This document shows positions 36,322-48,600 of a stretch of 64,000 nucleotides of DNA, in pieces. Origin of the DNA: Rotaria sordida (Eukaryota > Rotifera > Eurotatoria > Philodinida > Philodinidae); assembly GCA_905250125.1 (NCBI GenBank), contig CAJNOL010000573.1:25752-89751 (forward strand). The letters run 5' to 3'. The notes under the pieces are model-generated. The model made no database searches and was not told the origin of the DNA. It was given only the letters and a program-made list of their open reading frames with translations. The position numbers were made by a program, and so were the translations under genes. Every line of letters begins with the position of its first letter. Position 1 is the first letter of the stretch.

Positions 36322-36505
36322 TATCGGGTATGGATCGATAAAGAATGAAGAAACATAGATCTATACCCATACAGGAATAATTATCTGTGTAACAAAATTT
36401 TCAACTAGAATTCTTTTAATTTTTTTTTGTCTATATTTTGTCCATAAAAAATGTGAGGATGTGAGTGTGAGTATGTGCCTTCTCTTCAATCTCATATATA
36501 CACTA
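36322..36505. repeat. Telomere-like fold-backs H14 and H15, degenerate
   Basis: H14 (36322-36374): TATCGGGTATGGATCGATA mirrored by TAGATCTATACCCATACA. H15 (36451-36505): GAGGATGTGAGTGTGAGTAT, CTTCTCTTCAATC, then weak CTCATATATACACT. Both are more diverged than other members. Confidence 0.5.
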
Positions 36506-36645
36506 AACATTCATCCATCATCTCAAATTCTAGGCTTTTTTTAGTTGAACAATAAGCAATGTTGAAGAGAATCAAGATTAAAATAATAAAAATATAAAAT
36601 AAAATTAATAGAAAAGAAGAAATGTCATTTGATGGCATTGCTTAG

Positions 36646-39600
36646 TTATTCAATACGATCGTAGTCGATAAGTAAATGTTGAATAAATACGTCCCACGAA
36701 TGATCACTTAATTGTAATTGTCCACAATATATACCATTACGTTGACTTGCTTGTCGATAGAATTGGATTGCTTTGTTCATTTGTTCATTCATGCTGGTAG
36801 GTAAATGGTTGCAAAGATGAACCTTAGAAAGAGAGAGATAATTAGGATAGAAAATGAGAAGATTAGGAAAAAGAATCGATTCACTTTGATTTGTTCAATA
36901 TTAAATAAAAATTGAAATTTATTCTCTTGTGAAGTTTGAGTTTGAACAACAAGCCAAATAAGAATGACACCGGTACCGATCAAACGAAGAAGTTCATTGC
37001 GTATATTCAAAGCTAACAAAATGAAATTTCATGTCTATATACGTCAATAATAAATAATTCAATATTACCGAGTGAATTAAAACCTTGTTGGCGTAAATAA
37101 TGTTCGAGATCCTCGAAAATATCAGGATCGATATGAAGTACATCAGCTAAAGCTTTATTCAATGTAAATGAACCATCCTATATTCGAATCACATACAAAA
37201 CAATAAATAGCTAATGAAGTTTCAATATCATACTACCTCAGATTGAAGTTTGATGAGTTCTTCAATCATTGTTGGTGTAGATCGAACATCATTCAGTTTA
37301 CTGAGAAGTGGAATATCAGTTGTTTGACCTAAACTCATATACTGTTGGAATACATTTTGCAACTAATAATAAGAGATAAATTACCAAATGATGTAATAAG
37401 TTCACTAGAAAAGTGGTGTATTACAGCTTCAGTTTGACCAGCAAGCTGACAAAAGATAAAAAAGCAAACAATCAAACTATGAGAAGATGATACAATACGA
37501 ACCATATACAATGGTTCATTGGACTTGCGATCATAAACTAAAAAAATAACAATAATTAAACATAATTTATTCTTTTAATACTGACCAGATTTAGCTGCAA
37601 AATCTGCATCACTTTCGACGTATGTTAGATGCCGTTCAATTTGATCTTTTGTCAATCCTAGATAAATGTAAATGATGTTTAAACATGAAATCAAATATCT
37701 AAATAGTTCTCATACTGTTCTGATGATCGGATGCGATAGTAAGTGAAGCTTTAGCACCTGAACGCGCTTCTTCAGCGTCGACATGAAGTATACCATTAGC
37801 ATCGATATCGACGCGAATAGCTATTTCAAGCGTTTGAGCAGCGAAATTACTTGTTAGACCAGTAAGACTAAACTCGCCCAAGAATGTCTACAATAGAGGA
37901 GTATATCTAATAAAATCGATGTATTTCGGATACTACTCACATCGTATTTTGTCAGATTATGTTCGCCCTCAAATATGCGAATAGTAGCTGTCGTTTGATA
38001 GGCATAAGCATTTGTGAATACGGGATGAAATCCAGTTTGCTTTGGGATTGTTGTATTACGAGGAATAAATGTATGCATGTGACCGTGAATATCTTCGACA
38101 CCCAGACTAAGTGGACAGACATCGAGAAGCAGTAGTTCGTGGACAGGTGCATCAAATGTCGGAGCATATTTTATTTTTGGTTTAGAGCTAAATTTTGATT
38201 TTATTCTCATTTCAGAAATGTCATCGATAGACAATGACGATTAATAATTAATCGTCGCATGTTTCTATGAAATCTTTTAAAACTTACATTTTTATTTTTT
38301 TCATCTTTTTACAAATCATGGATTTTGAATCTTCAATATTAGATGTATCGCTTCGTAATTCATCGTCATAGGATTGCAGCTAGAAGTTCATAAAATTGTC
38401 GAAAAAAAAATTGTATATTAATGTACGTACTCTGAAGTCTTGTGTCAATTCATTGAATTGAGCATTCCTCTTTCTCTCCATCTCATCACATCGTACATCT
38501 CGATCTATAAAGAAAAAGATAGGTACGTGGGTAATATTTCATTCAGCTTACCACTGATTGATCTTTGAGCTTCACTCATAGGAATCTTTATCTTACCATG
38601 TTTACCACCACGTGCTGAGATTTGTAAAGTTTCTTCTATATTCATGATCGATTCATCAAAGTAATCAAATAATTAGTGTGATTATAACTTACCAAATTTT
38701 GGCTTCAGTTGTGATCTTAGTGAACACCGCATACGGCTGCTACCACCTCGGGATGCACTTGTTGCCGTCTCTGTTGACAGTGATGTTGTTGGATATGATA
38801 TTTGTGTGGATGATGATGAAGGAGAGGAAAAACTCCAAATATCATCAAGAGCCATACTGCTGAACAAGTCGTCGGGTGGTGATGCCGATTTTAAACCTAG
38901 AACAGATATCAAATTAGTGGTAGGTTACACATACAACACGTACGACTGACAATGGACTAATAAGGATAGCTTGCTACAGCAGACTAGATTCTTGCCGCTC
39001 TTCTACCTGCTCTAGGAAAAAATCAAGGGAGGAGGTAGACAAAGTCGATAAGAAATGATATGTGTAACAACTAATATGCTTAGGTGACATTGACTGTCAA
39101 AATGAAAAACTTTCTGCAAAGTCGCCCTAGAGCATCTTTAAAATAAACAACAAAAGAATTACTACAGCAATCAAATTCAAACTGCTCTGATATCTGATAA
39201 TGATGAATTGAGTAAGTCATGTTGCCATTTATAGTTTATAGAAAGCAGGCTAAAAGATAGTCCATTAGTCGATGCAAGAAGCTCCATTAGAAATAAAGAT
39301 ATCATTTAAAAAAACTCCATCAATGTTGTATCTATTATTGAATATTGAAATTTCAAGTGATAATCGACCCACAGTGAATCTTATCATCGCTATCAAAGCA
39401 GTAATAAGGCTTAGTATAGTTTTTTTACCAGTATACCATTGTTTGTTACTTTTATATTAATTATATGTTGTGCTTTAGTACGACTTCGGAAGAAGATGAA
39501 TTTTTTAACTGTAGACCAAGAGAAGATGAGCATGCTTTAACGAAAGGTAGATTACATGCAGTGCAATCTATCATTGTATCATGATATATATTTCGTCTTT

Positions 39601-42600
39601 TCTGAAACACTTTTGAAGTCGTTAAGTTACATTTACTGTGGAATTTTTATGATATGCCAAATTTTTCTTATGAAATGATAGGATTTATAAAGTCAATTTT
39701 GCACAACTTTCGAATTTCATTTTTTTACGATTATTGCTCAACTATTTGACTAATAGAGAAATGTTTCGTGATTCAGTAGATCATCTGTAGTATCCACCAA
39801 TGAAGAAAAAAAAACACATTATCTCCTTGAACATTCGTTCACAATTGAAATTTCAGAGAAACTAAAAACAAATTTTCAGGAATAATTAATCGAATAGGCA
39901 TTAAGTACATAGGTTGCATTTTGGAATGAAATATTCAACTGCAAGTTTTGACTAACGACATAACTCACTAACAAATTAACTCGTGCAATATCGAAAACGA
40001 TGCTCTCACAGAATTGTGGCGAATTACACTAAGGAAATTTAGACATTTTGTTGTTACTCATTGATGCTGGAAGTGTTCGCGAGATTCTAAGGGCATACAA
40101 ACATGTTTGACGAAAACTAAACGTGATTGTACCATTATTTTCGTTGGTTGCTTTAGTCTATCCTTTACTTTTCATCAAAACAATAACCAATAACAAAGCT
40201 AAGAGAAAAAAAACTTCCATACTCCTGATCGTGTAATAGAATCCTGTGAAACGAAATAGATTCGAATGTATCACGATTTGAATTCAAATGAAGTACCAGT
40301 ACAGGTACGAAGAGATTAAAATTTAAATCTTACCTTCATTTGTGGTACTACTAGTGATGGGAGCCAGGTCGAAATAGTGAAGTGACGATGATGATGCTGT
40401 TGTTGTTGGCATGGGAGGAGGAGGAGGAGCAGCAGCAGCAGCAACAACAACAGGTTCAAACCCTAGAAATCCGTATTGTATTGATTAACACAAATGATGA
40501 TACTGAGCAAAATAATGAATATGATCCTGTTTGTAGCTTACCAGGGGCAAATGATGGTGCTTTATCAAATAGGCCAACCGAACTACTGACGTTGCCATTG
40601 GAAATAAAACCTAACAGAGAACAAAGTCATATCGCATGGGCAACGTTAACTGACCAGTTGAAAAGTTTTGTGAAAACCTACTTGAAAGTGGCTTTTGCAT
40701 ATTGGTAGTGCTACTCTCAAATCCAAAAGTAGGTGGCGATAGAGATGTAGCTGGCATTTGAGGCACTATATTCGAGAACGATGCATTGTTATTGTTAGTG
40801 CTGTTTACCATTGATGAATATGGATCACAGAGCATTCCATAACTCCATGGATGCATCATTGGACCAGAAGACGCTGGTGGAGTTCCAAAAACAGATGGAG
40901 AATAGGGACTGTAAAGGGGTACGCCAGCCATAGGAGGTGGCATCGCAGAAAATGTCATCGATGCGTTTGCTGTGGGCCTTGACGGAAGAAAAGGCTTTGG
41001 CAGTCGACCTCTGCCTCCGCCTCTAGCTGCTCCTAAAGGTTGCACAAATTGTTGTAGTGACGGTGGTAGTGGCGGGCGCAGTAGTTGAGATACAGGTGCC
41101 AACTGAGACGAAGGCGAGACAACTACACATAAGAAGAAAGTGAGATTTGATTAGGGCTCGTATCAGCTACACATTAATAGATAAAAAAATAAGGATAACT
41201 CTGGACCTTTATGGTCAAAGCGGGGTTTACTGGGTTTCGAATAGAATCAACAAATTTTAAAGGGACTTACTCGAATATATTGAGAAAAATACACTGAAAA
41301 AAAAAGGTTTTCAAGAATTGAAATCAATCCGAAACTCTTTTATAGGCCTCTTACATTAGTATGAGACCTATAGAAAAATTTATCAAGTATCTAGAGAACG
41401 ATTTCTTTCTGACAAAGATGAACTTTTTTCTGTTATGTTCGATCTGTTTAGTTTTACGCATACCTAGACGAGACCGTACAGAGTTGTTCTTAATAAACCT
41501 CTCGCAGACTTTTGGAGATTCATGCAAGAAGAAACTCATCTTTGTCAGCTACTTCTCATCATCGATATATGCTTGTGCAAATGTGAGCAAAAATAAAATT
41601 GCAACTTGAAAGAAATGTATGTCACTTTGATTAACTACAATACATTCGTGTAAGGAAATGTGAACAGTAAAATTATCTATCAAATTGAGTCATAGTTATT
41701 CCTAGTTGTTCAACTATTCGAAAATAAGATACTCATTTTCAACTCTAAAATAGGGGATCATATCAGTTGTTATCATTTATAAGATATTAGAAAATACAGG
41801 AACTGAATCCTGGGCATCACTAAAACATTCGGCTAATGTTCTATTCGTTGTTGAAAACATTTTGCACATTTATTCAAAAGAAGACTTCATTATGCACATT
41901 AGTAAGCAATATATGGGAGATGTTCTAGATCTGTCAAAGAATATTGTATCTCTTTTTACAAAATTTCAAAATATCATCTTTGACTACTATTAGCCTTTAG
42001 TGGTGGGTTGATAGATATCTTATCAAAAGTAAAACTCTTACAAAGTTCAAGGAATGCAGAAGAAAGAAAATATGCGAAATAGTTTTCATCAGTTGCCTTT
42101 GATAATATTCTGGATAACGTAAGAATAAGCGTCTCGGACAGTAAATAAATCTATATGTCATGGTCATAAAGATATAGAAAGATTGAAATAAATGTAAGAC
42201 AATCATGAACTCTTGATCATATAAGAGCAACCTACAAGTTGCAAGAACTCTTCATATAGCTCAAATTTAGTTGAAGTTAGAAATCAACATAAATATTAAT
42301 AAGCTAAAATTTATATTTTACTGTTAGGTGCGCGGCTACCGATATGACAGAAGGGAAGATCCATTGCTTCAGATGTCGATTTTTGTACTGCCCGTTGCTG
42401 TTGTAATAATGTCGAAGCTTGCATGTTTTGGCGACGTTTCTTTCTAACAGAAAACAACAATGATTAATGTGATATAGAGACTAGAAAATACAAACAGTAG
42501 CAATTCGATGGGAGATTTTGGTTGTTCTCGAATCAGTCCTTGTAGTGGCATTGGTGGTGGTGCAGGTATTGATTCTATAAAAAGTATAATGAAATGAACT

Positions 42601-45600
42601 TGATACTAATAACAATCTTACCTATAATCTTACTCTTCTTCTTTTCTTCAACTTTGTGATCAGCAATAGTCGTTGGCATTTGTTTGCTTTCTACTTTCGA
42701 AAATAAGTCACTTAAACTTGATTCTGTCAAGGGCTTCTCTTCATTATCTAGTATAATCTTTCTAGTGGGTAAATCATGACTTGTTGAAGCAGGTCCACGT
42801 GAGTCTTTAAACTGAGAAGAAGCTGAAACACGATGGAAATCACCACCACCGCCACCACCGACATCGCTGTCATCTTCATACTCCTTTAATGACTCTTGCT
42901 TCAAATTCATTGTTCTCACTTGCAATTTCAATAGATGTTTGACTAAAAATAATCTTCAACAGTAGCTACAAAAGACTGCTGTCTATAGAAGTGACAAATA
43001 ATATACTCATTTTTGATTACAAAAAAAAAGAGAAACAGTATCAAATTAATTACTCTTCTTTGCTAACTACGACTGTTATTATTCGTAAAGTAAACATTAC
43101 AGAAAATATTTGAGTACTAAATCAAATGTCTACATAACACCATTCTTCGAATCTCATATTTCAAAAACAAAAATTCAATATAACAATAATCCACATATAT
43201 GACCTTTAAGACAATGAAATATATAATTTTTGCAAAAAGTTTTTGTTTTTCGAAATATATTAGGGCTGAGTGGACGAACGATACAGGAGTGTTACAGACG
43301 TTGTATTTGATTATCGATTAACGCTTATCTATTCTTCTGAAGATCGATCGATATACTGAGCGCATATGACAAGTTGAAATTGAAAACAAAATGTAACTGA
43401 AGAAAATTTTCATTGATCTTTTATTTGATTCATCTCAAGTCGTTTGAAGAGAATTTGATCCTAAAGGGTATTTGATGAGTTTCGTGATGATTCTCAATTA
43501 GTTCAGATATACACCAGATTCCATACTCGGTTGAATAGTGAAAAAAAACAAGTCTACCAAATTTTTCAGTCGCTCAAAGTTGGCGCATATCGAGCTTATC
43601 CAGAGCACTAAATTTTGTGATCAAACATTGTCTTGATCTGGATGCAATAAAAAGCCGTGAATCAATTCTATACTTTAGCCATAGATAGAACTCATTTTAG
43701 GGTATAACGAGAAAAATCGAATCAAAGAATTTTAATCTATCAATTTATTCAGAAATAGATGTCATGGTCATTATAATATTCTGAAAAATTCAGTCGGAAT
43801 GAACACTTCTCTCCTGACATACCAGGTTAACAAAAATGCTGCTATTTCACAAAAAAGTCCCAAGAATTCGGTTTTTTTTAAAGTATGAAACACTTTGCAA
43901 AAAAAGAAACGTTCGTTTTAGTTGAAAATTCCAGAATCTATTAATAATCGTGACATGTACTTCTGAGCAAACTTATAAAATTGAAATTTCTTGAATCAAC
44001 TTTTATCGTCACATACTGCAATAAGTTGGAAATTCGATAGAATGACCATAACTTAAGAAGAAACGTTTGATAGCTCGAATTCTTTTGAAGTTTTCATTTA
44101 CACGATGAGTCTTAATTATGAGTGCAAACTATATAGTGGGAAGTAGAAATGGCATGCATCAAACATATGTCTTTTTGTTAATATAATCACAATCAAAATC
44201 AAAGAAATTTTATCATCAATTATAGTTCTTTATTGATGGAAATACAATTTGAAGAACAAAAAAAAAACGTTTTTTTTTGTCGCCATTCAAATGAGAACTA
44301 CCAGAGTATGTTTTTATCTAATCCACACTGTTGATAAAACGGAACGAAATAAGAGATTTCAATTCGTTTTACTCTTTTCTTTATTGGTATATTAGTGAGC
44401 TCAGCAATCTATTAGTATGATTCATTTTTCAATTAGTCTTCTAGAACAGGTATGAAAGGGTAAAGGGTTAAGAAATCGTGGTTTCGTAGTTGCAATCGAA
44501 ATTGCAAGGCATTATTTATTCAAAGATTTGTTTTATATAATCAATTAAGTGTTTCGTAATCATTTGAAATATAACATATTGAATATCACATTTAATTAAA
44601 TATACCAACACTATTATCTTTGTAATAGTAGTAGAGTAAATTAATAAAAGGTAAGCGACAATTTTTCAAGAAAGCTTTGTTTTTATTGATTGATTTGAAT
44701 TTCAAAACTTTTATCATCTTTTAATAAGCTTTTATTTGATTATTTTTTTATGTATATTTCACGACGATACAAACACGTATGAGTATGACTAATTGCTATT
44801 TAGTATTTCCTTGAAAACAGTGACAAAAGTTTCAAGTTAATGATAATGATGCAAGAAGTTTCATTTCCTATCTTTCACGCTATTTGAGCGATGATAAAAA
44901 TTGGAATTCGGGAGCTTAAATTTGAAAACAATTCAAACAAATTCGGTGTTATCAAACTTTTCTCTTTCGATGTTCGCTACTGATAATGAAAGTTACATTA
45001 CTTACTAAATGCTAAATAGGTGTACTCATCCATAGTATCCAAAATACTGAAATCGAAACTATCACTTTCATTCTCTGGTTTTGTCGATTTTAACAGTGGC
45101 TGCGATGAACGCTCCTCCAATTTACACTTCTTTTCTAAAAGCCAATGCAGACTTCAAATATAGAATATTTCGATCAGGAGTAGAAACAAATAAACTATGT
45201 ACTTTTTGAAAAATAACGAGTATTAAAATATTTGTTTCTTTACAACAATATAAAATTATCTTGGTCATTAATTAAAAATTTAAGGGAATATTTAGTACTA
45301 TAGCTAGAAGTTCCTGGGTGAAATCAGCATATTTCGGTTCAGTTACAGATATTAATGATTCTGTAGTAAAGTACATTCTAGATTGACTTTTTTTTTGAGA
45401 TACCATTCTTATATACGAGTATCTCCTACAAGAAAACAGCTGTTAGAGCAATGCAAACCGGCTTAAAATGTAAAACTCGATACAGCTGCTGTTGCTGATC
45501 ATAGAAAGATTGCTTCATACAAAATATATTTCCGGAGAAAAAATTTTCGCTTTCCTTTTTCTTAATTCTCCCGAAATGTAATAACGACGTTGTTAATGCA

Positions 45601-48600
45601 TTGTAACAAGTCGCTATTAATGTACGATCTATGATCGTATGTCAATACGAAGGTCATAGTGTCTGACTAGCATTCGTCATGATCTGTGAGTGGCGGTGGA
45701 GAGGTTCAAAATTCTACTGTATATACTTCAACACTTCTTTTAGATCATATTTTACAAAAGTTACATAACTTACCAGAGGTCGAATAGGACGACACTGTCA
45801 TGTCATCACCGAAAAGGTCGAAACCCATATCATCATCTTCATCCGATTCTGCTAATTCAAAGTGTTTGTCTAATGTAGACTTTTCGGGCGTAGGCTTCTT
45901 TACTAAAAGTAAATAAATAAAGACTCGAAATACAGAACTTTTCAATCAGAAGTAGAAACAAATAATCAATTCACTTTTAGAAAAATAAAGCCTATCAAAA
46001 TATTCTTTTTTCTCTACAACGACATAGAATTCTGTTGTTCACGAAGTAGACATTATAGTAAATATTTACTGCTACACTTATAAGTTCTTAAGTGAAATTA
46101 GTCTATTTCAGTATATTCATAGATTAATACAGTGCTCGACAAAACTATAAGAACAAGATATTTTTGATTTTTTTCTACTATACTACATATCTATCTCAAA
46201 CCCAAATAGTGATTTNNNNNNNNNNCATCTCCTTCAAGACAAAAAAATAGTTGGCGTCGTAATTTTCGAAGTGCTACTGATCGAAAAAAGTAATGTTTTA
46301 GAAAAATAAGTAAGATGTTCGCCAAATGAAAACTTTCACAATATTTGATGTTTTTACGATTTATAAGTGAGTTGATAGAACTGAACAACGTCATTTGAAA
46401 TATTAATGCTGGAGCCATTTGATACTAATTCGCGAGAGAGAGAGAGAAATAGAGAGAGAAACATGAAGACTATTAAGATTTGAAAAGGTTAGCGATGTCT
46501 TTCGTATGATGATTGGAACATTGATGTCTCGACTTCATATTTTATTTAAAGATATCAGCTAAAAATGTCTGAGTAGACATGAAAAATTAACTATAAACAA
46601 TCTGCTCTTCATATTATTTACATATAATTTTGTCAAAAACTACGATGATCAAGAGACGCAAATAAAAAAACCTGTGAATCTACTACGAACGAATTGAAGT
46701 ACTGATTTAAATTGTTTTTCTGAATCTTTGAAGAGAAATCGATATTTTCTTCAACATCAAAAACAAAATTTTCAAAGAATGATCTCCTTTTTGTAGACTC
46801 TGTCGATCAAGAAGTTGTTGCGAAATAAAATTCGGACTCGGTATAGAAGAATCACATAAAGTAATATGAGGATTCTATGTGAAATATGTCTTGTCAAACT
46901 TTGACCAGTATTTCAGTCAAGTCTTTTTGTTTTTATATATGTTTTTCATGTAAATCTACTCCGAATATTGTATTTGTTTCGTATGAAAACAAATTATTGA
47001 TAAAAGAATAAGAAATACAAAGTCATACTTTATTACTATCAGATTCTTGGTTAAAATGAAGTAGAGCAGAAAGTCGCAACTCTAAATTTAAAAATTTAGA
47101 TATATATTCAGATAGAGTTTTTTCATTTGACTTTTTATGTAAGCTCAAGAGGCTTATGGTAAAAAGGAAATGAAGAGATCTCCTGATAAAAGTCGATTTT
47201 TTTTCTCTAAAGTAAAAGTCAATTGTTTAATAGAGAAAGATGAGCTGAAGTCTCTTCCTTTCAAATACGTTTATCGAGTATTTGTATTAATTCAAGTCAT
47301 CTTTTTTATAGCTACATTACGTTTTCTTTTTCAAATATTTACAACAGTATTTGGAAAAATCATCAAGTTTTTGTTCCAGATAATCTTGAATGAAATTCAG
47401 TTTTGTTTTACTAATAATTGAATAGCATTGTTCTGCAGTTTTCTTTAAATGCAACAAAGTGATAAATAAAGTTTTCCTTTATTAACTCGTATCATCACGC
47501 ATTGTTCATTAGAAAATCACATGAAACTTCTCTTCTTGAAACATAATTTTTTCATTTGAAGAATATGAACTAATTGTAGGTTTGATTTCTGTATCGAGAA
47601 AAAACAAAAACTATTTCATAATGCAATATGCTCGATTAGAACTTGTGTTTGCTCTAAATGAATGGATGCGAAACTGAAAATTCTATGATGATACGAAAGT
47701 ATCACTTTCAATTTAATATTATTCGAAACTGAATGTATTTTATAATGAAAAATCTATTGGATTTTATTGGATCTTGACGTCACCTATGACTCGATAGAAG
47801 TTTAATATTTTGTGTTAGAATGTTAACTATATTTATTTCAGGAAAAGATCTAGCATCGTATAAATTTCAGCGAAATCTAATGAAGCATTTCGGTGAACTT
47901 TTTACTGAGGACTCAAAAATTAGTGGAAAGAATCGAAAATTTTTCCATTTTCAGTACTATACAAGGAATAATAACGACACGAGATATTGTCGCAGTTTTG
48001 ACTTATGATCACTTTGTATAATCTGATAGCCCTTGAAATCTTATTTTCCTATATATATATACATTTATTAGTTTGCACTTCTTTACCGAGTAGAACTAAA
48101 GAATCCTTTTTATCAATTTTGTTTTTACGAATTGTATTTTGAAATTAAAAAAACATTAGATTATGAAAACTTGAGTGGATTCAGAAATGAATTATGTATT
48201 GTAACAATCGCTAAAACTCTGTATCATCATGTACTTCACTAGTCTCGACTTGCCTAATATTCGCTGTTAAAAATACGTATTATTCACGGTGTAACCCGAG
48301 TATTATATCTCCATGTTGTACTTCATGAAGAAAGTTTGATATTCATTTTCAAGTAAAGTTAGAAATTGAGATTCAGTCATTAAAAGTATCTTTCAAATCG
48401 TTTACTCAATTGTTTTAACTTAATTGGAGAAATCTCTTAATCGATGAAAAGAGATGTATGAAAATTCAGACTATATAGCCATAATATCGAACTTTTATGA
48501 TGAATACAAAATAGATTGGGTCAATATAGTTAGAAAATAGATTCGACATTGAAGTCATCTTTTGCTTGCTTGAGTGAACTTTTCGAACGTTCGTACACAA

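Larger units (their letters stand above)
34229..36645. other. Intergenic region with several telomere-like fold-backs
   Basis: No gene recognised. A G-only GATGAG/GAGGGTAAGGATGAG tract lies at 34494-34530. Four fold-backs lie at 34666-34727, 35447-35509, 36322-36374 and 36451-36505, the densest cluster in the window, just downstream of the PARP4-like gene's stop. Confidence 0.5.

Noticed and set aside
37854-38234. Independent HSP70 gene starting at MSIDDISEMRIK
   Set aside because: There is no ATPase domain, the start lies in the intron before the exon at 37941-38205, and the exon joins in phase to the PARP4 linker exons on one side and the PARP4 C-terminus on the other.
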